In this document: positions 17,401-26,436 of the stretch, piece by piece | How positions within the stretch are numbered: the first letter of the stretch is position 1 | Layout: the number at the start of each line of letters is the position of its first letter | Assembly: GCA_964464385.1 (NCBI GenBank) | Contig: CAYXFZ010000001.1 | Span: forward strand, 1 to 64,000 | Origin: CAYXFZ01 sp964464385 | GTDB taxonomy: Bacteria; Planctomycetota; UBA1135 | Reading direction: 5' to 3' | Length of the DNA stretch: 64,000 nucleotides | Position numbers and translations under genes: made by a program | The notes under the pieces: generated by a model | The model's database searches: none | What the model saw: only the letters and a program-made list of their open reading frames with translations | Told to the model about the DNA's origin: nothing

Positions 17401-18278
17401 GTGATCCTGTTCTTCCTGATCGCCCCTCTCACTTGGCAAGTCGATTCTCTGGCTGAATCTCAGTCTCCAACGCCACAGGAAGTTCCGACGGAAGACCGGA
17501 GTTCTGCCCAGGATTGGTGGGCTTNNNNNNNNNNCAGCGGCACAAACGCTTTCGCGCCATGTCTCCCGAAGCCCAAGAGGAGTTGAGGCGTCGCGCCAGC
17601 CTCTATTCCAAATCATGGGAACACGAAAAACAGCTTCTTTCCGAAGAGGAACGCGAAAAATTCAATTCCTTATCCCAGAAAGAGCGTTATCGTTTTTTGG
17701 GCGAAAGGATTCGGGGTCGCTATTCGCGTCATTCTGACGACTTGAAGCGTCGTCTCGACTGGCCCGCTCAGTTTCAAGGCCGCACCTTTGGCGATCGGTA
17801 TCGAGAATCCCGGCGACTCATCGAGGAGCATCGGGCCGAAGAATTGGATCGTCAGCTCATCGCTTTGACGACCGAGGGTTGGGTGGGTTCGCAGGCCTTG
17901 GATGAGGCCCGCTCCCTCCCTTTGCACGCGCGGGCTGCCTTGGCCGCAACAGGCCGCATGTGGAAGGAATTTCAGGGACTCCGTCTTTCTGGAGCGCTCG
18001 AGCGATCCGGTTTGCAACCCGAGATGTTGGTCCACATTCTCTCCTTGCCTTCCCGAGAAAGTTTGCGGGTTTTCATCATGCTGAAGGATGGCCGATCTCT
18101 AGAGGAGGCCACTCGCTTTATCTCCCCCCTTTCGGGAGAGAAAGAAAGAAGGGGCCGTTCTCATGGGCAGCGCGGCCGCATGCGTAGCCAAGGTGACCAC
18201 CCGCGGGGTCGAGTTGAAGGACCGCGCGCTCCCGGGGAAGGCCGCCAAAACAAAGGAAACCGCACTCCGCGACGCTGA
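17401..18278 (+). CDS. Exported helical protein, DUF3106-like, interrupted by assembly gap
   Basis: One gene split by the 10-N gap at 17525-17534. The first part starts with GTG 4 bp after the anti-sigma gene and encodes a signal peptide (MILFFLIAPLTWQVDSLA). The second part, in another frame only because the gap size is a placeholder, is highly charged: MSPEAQEELRRRASLYSKSW and LSEEEREKFNSLSQKERYRF. This matches the Pro/Glu/Arg-rich helical style of DUF3106 proteins found beside ECF sigma/anti-sigma pairs. The C-terminus is very basic, Gly/Arg-rich (GQRGRMRSQGDHPRGR). Function unknown, perhaps a periplasmic sensor. Confidence 0.7.
17525..17534. other. Assembly gap (10 N)
   Basis: Ten N inside the DUF3106-like gene. 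The reading frame changes across it, so the true missing length is not 10. Confidence 0.95.
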
Positions 18279-18310
18279 CAAGTCGGGCTGGTGGGGTCAT
18301 AATCCTTGGC

Positions 18311-20398
18311 ATGTTGCGCTCCCGCGCCATACTCGCCGGTTGGGCAGTCGCCTCCTTTGAGGCAGGCGTTGTGCTTTCGAGCATGGCTCACTTCGCCACC
18401 ACGCCGTGGTTTCTGGTGATGGCTTGGGTGGGTCCTCTTTTGGCCTATGGTTGGGTGGCCCGATCCTCCGCCTCATTTCGGATCGCTTCCCGCTTGCCTT
18501 GGGACGGGTTGGCTTTGGCGGGCATTGTCGTGCTGCTTCATTTGCGCCGCCAGGTCTATGTTGGCGCCAATGGCATGGTTTGGATTGCCGCGGGTGGCGT
18601 TGTCAGCTTTTTGTTTTGGCTCGCGCTCCGCCCCGACAAAGAGAGCAAATTGCGGCAGTGGATGGCCCTTGCCTTTTTCGCTTACATCCTGTTGCGCTTG
18701 CGACAGTTTTCGCATACCCAGCCCAACGACAAGTCTTTGCGTGGCTGGACCGGCTTGTTTGAGACCCCGTTTTCTCTGGGCCAGGATTGGGGCTGGATCG
18801 TGGCTGGGATCGTGGTCTTGTTGGGGATCTTTGTCTGGCGGGTGCGCGTGGGCGAAAAGAATGCCAGCCTCGTTCGCAAGATTTCTTTCTGGGGTGTTCT
18901 TGTGCCGCCCCTTTCCTTGTTGTGGTTGGCTTGGGTCACTTCCCTGGGCCCCGTCCTGGGCCTAAGTCCTACCCAGGTACCCCCAAAGGATGCCCCCACG
19001 GTGGTGTTGGTGAGTTGGGATACGGTAAGAGCCGACTCGTTGCCTCTTTTTGGCGGCGGCGGCCTGGAAACGCCCAACCTGGATTCGTTGGCCGTGAACG
19101 GCACCCTTTTTACCCGTTTTCATACTCCTGCACCGATCACGGCACCGGCCCACAATTCCATGTTGACGGGAATGTTCCCGCCGAGTCACGGCCTGCGCGC
19201 CAACGGCGAAACGGCTCCAATCTTGGCTACGCCACGCCTGCCGGAGGTTTTCCGAGATTCTGGGTGGTCCACGGCCGGCTTTGTGTCCGTTCAGCCTGTC
19301 CTTGGTCGGGATCGCGGGTTTCCAGTGGGGTTTCAGTATTTTGACGATCGTCCCCTTTCGCATTCCACGTGGCAGCCGATGATCCACGCCTTGGGTTTTT
19401 TGAAACGAGTCTCCGCCATTGGGGATCGCTTGATTCCTGATGGCATGGATTTTGCCGCTGCCACGACGCCAGGTTCAACGACGACAGCACGGGCTCTGGC
19501 CTGGCTTGAAGAAACAGAGGGCCCCGTCTTTCTTTGGGTGCATTTGTTTGACGCTCACGATCCCCGCGAAAAAACGGAAGAGTTCCGCCCGTTTTTGGCG
19601 GCCGCCCGCGCCCGCGCCGAAGAAGGCCCGCATGCCCTGAATCCCGAGTGCGAAGAGAGTTTGGTGGAACAGCGTGGTGAAATTGCATTCCTGGACCATC
19701 AGCTGGGCCTCTTGCTGGACGGGTTGCGCCGCCGGGATCCGGGCCTAGCAAATACCGTCCTTGCTCTCGTTGCCGATCATGGCGAGTGCTTTGGCGAGGG
19801 TGTGGACCAGCCGGACCTTTACGGAGAAGGTGGCATCAAGGTCCTGCACGTGCCGAGTCTGTACCAAGCGACCCAGCATGTGGTGGGAGTGATTCAACCC
19901 CCTGCCGACTTTTCGTCAATCACCGACCTTTCCCACCGCGCAGACGATTTGGCATCGCATGTGGATTTGTTCCCCACTCTTTGCGAGCTCGCAGGCCTTG
20001 CCATTCCCGAGGGACTGCAGGGTCGCAGCCTCGTGCCTGTCATGGCAGGCCAAACTCTTCCCGATCGCCCGATTTATATGGAAGCCTTTGGTGCTGTGGC
20101 GGGTCAAGATCGTTTGGTTGGCATGGTGACGGCCCAGGGTTGGAAAATCATTTCAACCTTGGACGGCCGGGTGCAAATGTTGCACTCCCTGATGATCGGG
20201 GACGGAAAAGACTTTTCTGTCGAAGAGAAAACGCGCTTGCTTTCTCTGCAACAACGTTTGCAAGAATTGCGTTCCAGTTTGCCGGTAGTAGAGCGCGGTC
20301 AAGTCAATTTGGACGCCGCAACCGAAGCCCAACTCAGTGGTTTGGGCTACGTCTCCGAAGACGAGGATGACGCCGGCAACGACTCCCAGGAAGAATAA
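18311..20398 (+). CDS. Membrane-anchored sulfatase-like alkaline phosphatase superfamily protein (Thr nucleophile)
   Basis: 695 residues. The N-terminal about 215 residues hold about six hydrophobic membrane segments. A C-terminal sulfatase-fold domain follows, with VVLVSWDTVRADSLPLF (first metal Asp), VHLFDAHDP and ALVADHGECFGEG (metal ligands). The nucleophile region reads PITAPAHNSMLTG, so the formylglycine C/S-x-P-x-R motif is replaced by T-A-P-A-H. It is therefore more likely a phosphatase or phospho-transferase type enzyme, as in Thr-nucleophile relatives, than a sulfatase. Substrate unknown; the domain would face the periplasm. The acidic C-terminus (SEDEDDAGNDSQEE) is odd. Confidence 0.85.
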   Translation: MLRSRAILAGWAVASFEAGVVLSSMAHFATTPWFLVMAWVGPLLAYGWVARSSASFRIASRLPWDGLALAGIVVLLHLRRQVYVGANGMVWIAAGGVVSFLFWLALRPDKESKLRQWMALAFFAYILLRLRQFSHTQPNDKSLRGWTGLFETPFSLGQDWGWIVAGIVVLLGIFVWRVRVGEKNASLVRKISFWGVLVPPLSLLWLAWVTSLGPVLGLSPTQVPPKDAPTVVLVSWDTVRADSLPLFGGGGLETPNLDSLAVNGTLFTRFHTPAPITAPAHNSMLTGMFPPSHGLRANGETAPILATPRLPEVFRDSGWSTAGFVSVQPVLGRDRGFPVGFQYFDDRPLSHSTWQPMIHALGFLKRVSAIGDRLIPDGMDFAAATTPGSTTTARALAWLEETEGPVFLWVHLFDAHDPREKTEEFRPFLAAARARAEEGPHALNPECEESLVEQRGEIAFLDHQLGLLLDGLRRRDPGLANTVLALVADHGECFGEGVDQPDLYGEGGIKVLHVPSLYQATQHVVGVIQPPADFSSITDLSHRADDLASHVDLFPTLCELAGLAIPEGLQGRSLVPVMAGQTLPDRPIYMEAFGAVAGQDRLVGMVTAQGWKIISTLDGRVQMLHSLMIGDGKDFSVEEKTRLLSLQQRLQELRSSLPVVERGQVNLDAATEAQLSGLGYVSEDEDDAGNDSQEE

Positions 20399-20404
20399 GA
20401 AAAA

Positions 20405-20429
20405 CGAGGCCGACACGGGGCCGACCTCG
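20405..20429 (+). terminator. Weak imperfect hairpin after the sulfatase-like gene
   Basis: CGAGG and CCTCG arms with an interrupted stem, 6 bp after the stop. No T-run follows, so terminator function is doubtful. Confidence 0.25.
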
Positions 20430-20498
20430 TCATGGGGGGATTGCTCGTCGTAGCGGGGGGATGCCACGACGGATCCAGTCTAACAAACAATTTCGAAG

Positions 20499-21653
20499 TT
20501 GCCATACTCTTTGCCGGTGCATTTGCCCTCCCTTTCCTTCGAGGATGCCCATTCCATCCCAGAATTGCGGGTGGTGGATGTGCGTTCTCCTGCGGAATTT
20601 GCTGCCGATCACATTCCTGGCGCGTCTTCCGTTCCCTTGTTCGAGGATGCCCAAAGGGCCCTGATTGGCGCCCTCTATTGCCAGGAATCTCCTGCCGCTG
20701 CTTTGACCGAAGGCTTGGGTCTTGTGCGCCGCCGCCTCAACGCCATTCTTCATCAAGTTCTGGGCTGCTCCGTTCCAGAGGAGGATTTGCGCGCCAAGTT
20801 TGATGCTTTGGCACCCTTGGTGCAGGAGTTGGAGGTGCAGAAAATTTCTCGACCGGCATTTTCGGCACCTATTTTGGTGCATTGTTGGCGCGGCGGACAA
20901 CGTTCCCGGGCGCTGGTTGCTCTCTTGCGCGGCCTAGGCTTTGATGAGGTGTTTCATTTGGACCAGGGGTACAAGGGATATCGCGCTTGGGTTCGAGAGC
21001 GCTTGAATGTCTGGCGACCCGAGTTTCCTTTGATCGTTCTGCGCGGCGCAACCGGTGTGGGGAAAACGCGCTTGCTCCAAGAGCTGGAAGAAAAAAAACC
21101 GGGCACCACATTTGACCTGGAGGGCATGGCTGGTCACCGCTCCAGTATTTTAGGAAGTGTGGGCATGGAGCCGGTTTCGCAAAAGCGATTTGAGTCTCTC
21201 TTGGTGGCGCGCATGGAGGAGATGGTGACGGGGCCTTGTTTTGTGGAGGGAGAAAGTCGCAAGATTGGGAACCGCCTCATCCCGCCGACTCTTTTTGCCG
21301 CCATGGAGGCGGGCCAATCTGTTCGGATTACCGCCCCGCAATCCCAGCGGGTGTTGAATTTGGTGGAGGACTACCAAGGCGATGCCTCTTGCCTGCAAGA
21401 CCTTCGGGCCCAACTTCCATTTTTGGAGAACCGCCTTGGCCCCAAATGGGCCGGCCACCTGATCGCGCTCTTGGACCAAGGCCAGGCGGCCGAAGTGGCT
21501 CAAGTCCTCCTGGAGCGTTATTACGACCCACTTTATGGCCACAGCGATCGCCGTCGTTGCTGGGCAGGGGAGTTTTCGGCTGAGGATCCAGACGTGGTGG
21601 TTTCCCTGCTTGCCTTCCGCGAGTTGCCGTCCTCGGTGTCGGCAACTTCCTGA
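20499..21653 (+). CDS. mnmH: tRNA 2-selenouridine synthase (MnmH/SelU)
   Basis: Replaces sulfur by selenium at the tRNA wobble 2-thiouridine, using selenophosphate. The N-terminal rhodanese domain has VVDVRSPAEFAADHIPGA and catalytic Cys129 in VHCWRGGQRS. The C-terminal P-loop domain has RGATGVGKT (about residues 182-190), involved in the geranylated intermediate step in the known enzyme. The 384 residues fit MnmH. The start shown is a TTG; a GTG at 20517 is an alternative. No selD is in the window, but this gene implies selenophosphate is made, which matches the selenoprotein at 59.5 kb. Confidence 0.93.
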   Translation: MPYSLPVHLPSLSFEDAHSIPELRVVDVRSPAEFAADHIPGASSVPLFEDAQRALIGALYCQESPAAALTEGLGLVRRRLNAILHQVLGCSVPEEDLRAKFDALAPLVQELEVQKISRPAFSAPILVHCWRGGQRSRALVALLRGLGFDEVFHLDQGYKGYRAWVRERLNVWRPEFPLIVLRGATGVGKTRLLQELEEKKPGTTFDLEGMAGHRSSILGSVGMEPVSQKRFESLLVARMEEMVTGPCFVEGESRKIGNRLIPPTLFAAMEAGQSVRITAPQSQRVLNLVEDYQGDASCLQDLRAQLPFLENRLGPKWAGHLIALLDQGQAAEVAQVLLERYYDPLYGHSDRRRCWAGEFSAEDPDVVVSLLAFRELPSSVSATS

Positions 21654-21673
21654 AGGTTGGCCGGTATTGCGGT

Positions 21674-21679
21674 TAGAAT
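21674..21679 (+). promoter_or_regulatory. Putative -10 box (TAGAAT) upstream of purF
   Basis: TAGAAT 38 nt before the purF ATG, in the short gap after mnmH. No clear -35. Confidence 0.3.
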
Positions 21680-21717
21680 GATGCCGTTCCGTTTCCTTGG
21701 CGGACCTTCTCCCATCC

Positions 21718-23172
21718 ATGTGCGGATTCATCGGCATCGCTGGCCTTCCTGGCAAGGACCTCGCTCCTGAGGTTTACGAGGGCTTGATCGCCCTGCAGCA
21801 TCGCGGCCAGGACGCCGCCGGCATACTCACCTATGACGGAAAATTTCATTTGCGCAAACAAAATGGAATGGTGCGCGACATTTTTCGCTTCGGAGATATG
21901 CAGCGCCTCAAGGGCAATATTGCTGCCGGCCATGTTCGTTATCCAACCGTTGGCATGGGTTCGGACGATGACGCGCAGCCTTTTTACATCAACTATCCCT
22001 TTGGAGTGGGCATGGCGCACAACGGCAATCTCACCAACTTTTTGGATCTCAAAGGGAGGCTCTTTCCGCAAGAAAATATTTGTCTGACTTCCTCCTGCGA
22101 TGTGGAGGCTATTCTTTACGCTTTTGCTCGCTCCTTGCAGGCCGCGGATCCCACCAAAGAACTTGGAGAGCGCATTCATTTTGCCGTGAAGGGCGTGTTT
22201 GAACGCACCAAGGGTGCTTACTCCGTAGTCGGACTACTTTCCGAGGGCGCGCTCTTTGCTTTCCGCGATCCCTCCGGGATCAAACCCTGCATCATTGGCC
22301 GTCGCCAGACCGAAGAAGGGATGGAATGGGCTGCGGCTTCAGAATCGGTTGCTTTGGATATCTTGGGCTTTGAGCGGGTGCGTGATTTGCGCGCCGGCGA
22401 AGCCTTTGTTGTCCGCCCCGGTTCCGAGCCCGAATTCCTGCAAGTTGGCACCTCTTCGCACCGCCCTTGCATTTTTGAATTGGTTTATTTTGCGCGGCCG
22501 GATTCTTTCCTCGATGAAATCTCCGTTTACAAGACCAGGCGTCGTTTTGGCGAGGAGTTGGCAGACCAGTGGCGGGACTCCAACGCTCCCTTGCCGGATG
22601 TTGTCATTCCGATTCCCGACAGCGCCCGCGATGCCGCACTTTCTTTGGCCAATGCTTTGGGCGTGGATTACCGGGAAGGCTTTATCAAAAATCGATATGT
22701 GGGGCGCACCTTCATCATGCCCAATCAGTCGGAGAGGCGTTCTGCCATCCGCCGGAAACTAAATCCGATCCCCTTGGAATTCGACGGGAAATCGGTCCTC
22801 TTGGTGGATGACTCCATCGTGCGAGGCAACACTTCCCGCAAAATCGTGGAAGTGGCCCGTCGCGCTGGCGCCCGCAACGTTTATTTTGCCGTCACTTCTC
22901 CCCCTCTCGTGGCGCCTTGTCCTTATGGCATCGACATGGCGACTCGTAAAGAATTCATCGCCACCGAGAAAACCGTCCAAGAAGTGGCCCATGAAATTGG
23001 CGTGGATCATTTGGTTTACCTGGACCGACCGCGCATGATCCGCGCAGCCAAGGCAGGCAACGAGTCCATCGAAGCCTTTTGCACCGGCTGTTTCACGGGG
23101 GAATATCCCACCGCCGACGCCGCCGAGCATTTGGATGCCATCGGCGCGGAACGAACTGCCGCCCGAGACTAA
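21718..23172 (+). CDS. purF: Amidophosphoribosyltransferase (PurF)
   Basis: First committed step of purine synthesis: PRPP plus glutamine to phosphoribosylamine. The start at 21718 puts Cys2 directly after Met (MCGFIGIAG), the N-terminal nucleophile of the class II glutaminase domain. HVRYPTVG and MAHNGNLTN are glutaminase motifs. The PRPP loop VLLVDDSIVRGNTS lies in the C-terminal half. The late cysteine pair (FCTGCFTGEYP) is typical of the iron-sulfur type. Length 484 is normal. An open frame extending to 21697 has no cysteine in position 2 and is rejected. Confidence 0.96.
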   Translation: MCGFIGIAGLPGKDLAPEVYEGLIALQHRGQDAAGILTYDGKFHLRKQNGMVRDIFRFGDMQRLKGNIAAGHVRYPTVGMGSDDDAQPFYINYPFGVGMAHNGNLTNFLDLKGRLFPQENICLTSSCDVEAILYAFARSLQAADPTKELGERIHFAVKGVFERTKGAYSVVGLLSEGALFAFRDPSGIKPCIIGRRQTEEGMEWAAASESVALDILGFERVRDLRAGEAFVVRPGSEPEFLQVGTSSHRPCIFELVYFARPDSFLDEISVYKTRRRFGEELADQWRDSNAPLPDVVIPIPDSARDAALSLANALGVDYREGFIKNRYVGRTFIMPNQSERRSAIRRKLNPIPLEFDGKSVLLVDDSIVRGNTSRKIVEVARRAGARNVYFAVTSPPLVAPCPYGIDMATRKEFIATEKTVQEVAHEIGVDHLVYLDRPRMIRAAKAGNESIEAFCTGCFTGEYPTADAAEHLDAIGAERTAARD

Positions 23173-23206
23173 TTTCCTCTTTCCCGGGCAGGGGCGGTTT
23201 TTCTGG

Positions 23207-23212
23207 CATAAT
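23207..23212 (+). promoter_or_regulatory. Putative -10 box (CATAAT) of the GH13 gene
   Basis: Lies 9 nt before the ATG at 23222. The intervening GAGAGAG could also act as a weak ribosome-binding site. Confidence 0.35.
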
Positions 23213-23221
23213 GAGAGAGCA

Positions 23222-25384
23222 ATGCTCCTTGCGGTAGCTTTCCTTCTTTCCCCTCAGATTGGCTCGGTGACCCCCCGGAACGCCGTCGGCCATCAGCCGC
23301 CGGCGCCGAGTTGGGTCGTCAACCGCTATCAGGTGGACGCTGCCGATTGGAATCCGAGATTGCGAGTCACTCTGACAGGACTCCAAGGACAGGACGCCGA
23401 CCTGTATGTCGCACAAGGCCGCCCGCCGACCTTGGTGGATTGGGATTTTCGTTCCGCCAAGCCGAATTCCGCCAACGAATTGATCTTGGTGGACGGCACC
23501 ACGACCCCACCCTTAGCCACGGATACTTGGCACATCGGGATTTGGCACGATCCGGCCACCACCTACAACATTTCCTATTGGTTTGAAGCTTCTCCAGGCG
23601 TCCATCCTGGGGCCGGCGCCATTCCCTTCGACGATCGGCCTTCCGGCCCTCGCGGCGTTTCCTTCCGGGTGTGGGCCCCGAACGCTTCCGGCGTGAGCCT
23701 TGCGGGGGATTTCAACAATTGGAACGGCAGCTCTGCGCCTATGGCGGCTGAATCCAGCGGATGGTGGTCACTCGACGTCCGCAATCTTCTCGCCGGCGCT
23801 GCTTATCAGTTTGTCATCAATTCCGCCGGTCAGTTGCTTTGGAAAAACGACCCCCGTGCCCTTCAGGTCACTAGTTCCATGGGCAACTCCATTGTTGTGG
23901 ATCACGCTGCCTTCAACTGGAGCGGTAGCCAGTGGAGCATGCCTTCTTGGGACGATCTTGTCCTGTACGAAATGCACATCGGCACCTTCAACGATATTGT
24001 GGGTGGCTCTCCCGGCACATTGAATGCGGCAAAATTCCTTTTGAATTATCTGCGAGATTTGGGCGTTACAGCAATCGAGTTGATGCCTTTTTGTGAGTTT
24101 CCTGGCGAATTTTCTTGGGGCTACAACGACTCCTATCCCTTTGCCGTGGAGTCCGCCTACGGCCCACCCTCGGATCTCAAGGCCTTTGTGGATGCTGCTC
24201 ATGCGCGGGGCATGGCCGTCTTCGGTGATGTTCTTTACAACCACTGGGGTCCAATCGAAATGGATCTTTGGCAGTTTGATGGCTGGTCTCCCGGGCCCAA
24301 CTGGGGCGGCATCTACTTTTACAACGATTGGCGTTGCGTGACCCCATGGGGCAACACCCGGCCCGACATGACTGTGGGCGAAGTGCGCCAATACATCCAC
24401 GACAATGTATTGATGTGGTTGCAAGATTATCGCCTGGACGGTCTTCGTTGGGATTCCACTTCTTATCTGCGAAACGTCAATGGCGTGGATTTGCCGGAAG
24501 CGTGGTCGCTCATGCAATGGATCAACGACGACATTGACGCAACCCAGCCCTGGAAGCTCAACGTCGCCGAGGATATGTGGAGCAATGATTCCATTTCCAA
24601 GTCCACAGGCGCGGGTGGCGCTGGCTTTGATTCCCAATGGGACCCAAACTTTGTGCATCCTGTGCGCCGAAATTTGATTGCGCCAAACGACTCTTCCCGG
24701 GACATGAACGCCATACGGGATTCCATCGGTTACAGTTACAACGGGAATTGGCTGGAGCGGGTGATTTACACGGAATCACATGATGAAGTTGCCAATGGCA
24801 ACTCTCGCCTGCCGGAAGATATTTGGCCAGGCAATGCTTCTTCCTGGTTTTCCAAAAAACGATCCACCTTGGGCGCCGTGCTGGTCATGACTTCTCCTGG
24901 CATTCCGATGCTTTTTCAAGGTCAGGAAATTTTGGAAGACGGATTTTTTGATGACACGGATCCAATTGATTGGAGCAAGTTGTCCACCTTTTCGGGGATC
25001 CATCTTCTTTATCAAGACTTGATTCGTTTGCGGCGAGATTTGGACGGCAATTCCGCTGGCCTCAAAGGTTCTGGACTGAACATTCATCACGTGAACAACT
25101 CGGGCAAAGTCATTGCCTTCCATCGTTATCGCAGCGGCGGCCCCGGCGATGACGTTCTTGTTGTCCTCAACTTTGCCAACCAAACTTGGACGAATTACAC
25201 CATTGGCGCTCCCCGCTCCGGCACTTGGAATGCCCGCTTCAATTCCGATTCGACCGCCTACGACCCCTCCTACGGCAATTTCGGTGATATTTCCGTCTCC
25301 GCTTCCAATTCCTCTTACGATGGAATGCCGGCCAGCATCACCCTGCGATTGGCCCCTTACACGGCGGTGATCCTCTCGCAATAG
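23222..25384 (+). CDS. Secreted glycoside hydrolase family 13 enzyme (branching-enzyme-like) with CBM48
   Basis: 720 residues with a signal peptide (MLLAVAFLLSPQIGS). A pre-peptidase-like beta domain comes first (LRVTLTGLQGQDADLYVA), then a CBM48-type module (FRVWAPNASGVSLAGDFNNW), then a GH13 barrel. The GH13 motifs are GMAVFGDVLYNHWG, the nucleophile Asp in RLDGLRWDSTSY, the acid Glu in NVAEDMW, and ESHDEVANGNSR. The SHDE motif is typical of glycogen-branching and related enzymes, but secretion points to external alpha-glucan use. The ATG at 23222 is preferred; an earlier ATG at 23135 runs inside purF. A CATAAT box lies 9 nt upstream. Confidence 0.9.
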   Translation: MLLAVAFLLSPQIGSVTPRNAVGHQPPAPSWVVNRYQVDAADWNPRLRVTLTGLQGQDADLYVAQGRPPTLVDWDFRSAKPNSANELILVDGTTTPPLATDTWHIGIWHDPATTYNISYWFEASPGVHPGAGAIPFDDRPSGPRGVSFRVWAPNASGVSLAGDFNNWNGSSAPMAAESSGWWSLDVRNLLAGAAYQFVINSAGQLLWKNDPRALQVTSSMGNSIVVDHAAFNWSGSQWSMPSWDDLVLYEMHIGTFNDIVGGSPGTLNAAKFLLNYLRDLGVTAIELMPFCEFPGEFSWGYNDSYPFAVESAYGPPSDLKAFVDAAHARGMAVFGDVLYNHWGPIEMDLWQFDGWSPGPNWGGIYFYNDWRCVTPWGNTRPDMTVGEVRQYIHDNVLMWLQDYRLDGLRWDSTSYLRNVNGVDLPEAWSLMQWINDDIDATQPWKLNVAEDMWSNDSISKSTGAGGAGFDSQWDPNFVHPVRRNLIAPNDSSRDMNAIRDSIGYSYNGNWLERVIYTESHDEVANGNSRLPEDIWPGNASSWFSKKRSTLGAVLVMTSPGIPMLFQGQEILEDGFFDDTDPIDWSKLSTFSGIHLLYQDLIRLRRDLDGNSAGLKGSGLNIHHVNNSGKVIAFHRYRSGGPGDDVLVVLNFANQTWTNYTIGAPRSGTWNARFNSDSTAYDPSYGNFGDISVSASNSSYDGMPASITLRLAPYTAVILSQ

Positions 25385-25407
25385 CCCCCCTCCTTTTACT
25401 TCCCCTC

Positions 25408-26436
25408 ATGCGCATCCTCCCTGCTCTTCTCCTTTTGTTTGCCCCCTCCCTTGCGGCCCAAAATTACGAGGTGATTGCCTCCGAATCCTTTGCCTACCCC
25501 ACCGGTCCCCTGGGCCAGATGGCGGGCGGCAGCGGTTTCGAGGTGCCTTGGTATTCCGGCGGCGGCGACAACGACGCGCTCGTCACTGCGCCCGGTTTTG
25601 ACGCCAACGGCAACAAGGCCACGACCAATTACGAACACGGCGGTTCCTACCGCTTGATTGATCGTTCTCTCTTGGGTCCGATCTTGGATCAAGGCCAATT
25701 GGGCAAGGACAACACCACCATTTGGATTGAAGTCACCATGCAGCGAGAGCCCGGCTCCGACGATTTGTACGGCGGCCTTTCATTGGTTTGGCAGTTCGTG
25801 GGCGAAATGCTCTTTCTGGGGAGCCCTTGGGGCACTGACGAAATGGGTTTCGAGCGCCCAGGAACGTCGCAGACATTCCAGATTCCCGGATCTTCGGTGG
25901 ACAACCTCAACACCTTGGTCTATCGCATTGATTTTCTGCCAGGTAGCGAGCGCGTCCAGATGTGGTTGAACCCCGGCATCAGTTACCCGACGACCCCGCC
26001 TGACTTGGATCAGTCGGTGGATGATTTTCGTTTCAACGAACTGCGCATTCAGTCCGGCAGTGGCGCCGTCACGGGTCTTTCCGTGGACGACCTCGAACTC
26101 TCCACCCCAACATTCGGTCCGGTTTACTCGGTCACCAATGCCGTGGCGGGTGCCGTCGCAACATTCCAGGTCGGCGGCTGCACGCCTGGCACCCCCGTTC
26201 TCATTGGTTGGTCCACAGCGGGACCCGGTCCGACCTCCACTCCGTATGGCGACGTGGACATGACCATGCCCATTGGTCGTCTTCCCAAGCTGACCGCTGA
26301 CGCCTCCGGCAATGCTGGCCTGAATGCCACGGTTCCTCCCGCCCTGCAAGGCCTTACGGTTTGGACCCAAGTGCTGAACCTCACCGGTCCAGGAACCGGC
26401 TTGCTGAGCAATAGTTTGGTGGTTGTCATCCTGTGA
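25408..26436 (+). CDS. Secreted protein of unknown function (tandem copy A)
   Basis: 342 residues with a clear signal peptide (MRILPALLLLFAPSLAAQ). The body is beta-rich with a concanavalin/LamG-like flavour (ASESFAYPTGPLG, GGSYRLIDRS, VYRIDFLPGSERVQMWLNP), but no catalytic residues are evident. The C-terminal about 90 residues (GTPVLIGWSTAGPGPTSTPY, WTQVLNLTGPGTGLLSNSL) are a beta-type tail also seen in its neighbour and, in looser form, in the subtilase at 41.5 kb. It is followed by a homologous gene with GTGA overlap. Possibly a cell-surface or outer-membrane-associated carbohydrate-binding protein. Confidence 0.8.
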   Translation: MRILPALLLLFAPSLAAQNYEVIASESFAYPTGPLGQMAGGSGFEVPWYSGGGDNDALVTAPGFDANGNKATTNYEHGGSYRLIDRSLLGPILDQGQLGKDNTTIWIEVTMQREPGSDDLYGGLSLVWQFVGEMLFLGSPWGTDEMGFERPGTSQTFQIPGSSVDNLNTLVYRIDFLPGSERVQMWLNPGISYPTTPPDLDQSVDDFRFNELRIQSGSGAVTGLSVDDLELSTPTFGPVYSVTNAVAGAVATFQVGGCTPGTPVLIGWSTAGPGPTSTPYGDVDMTMPIGRLPKLTADASGNAGLNATVPPALQGLTVWTQVLNLTGPGTGLLSNSLVVVIL

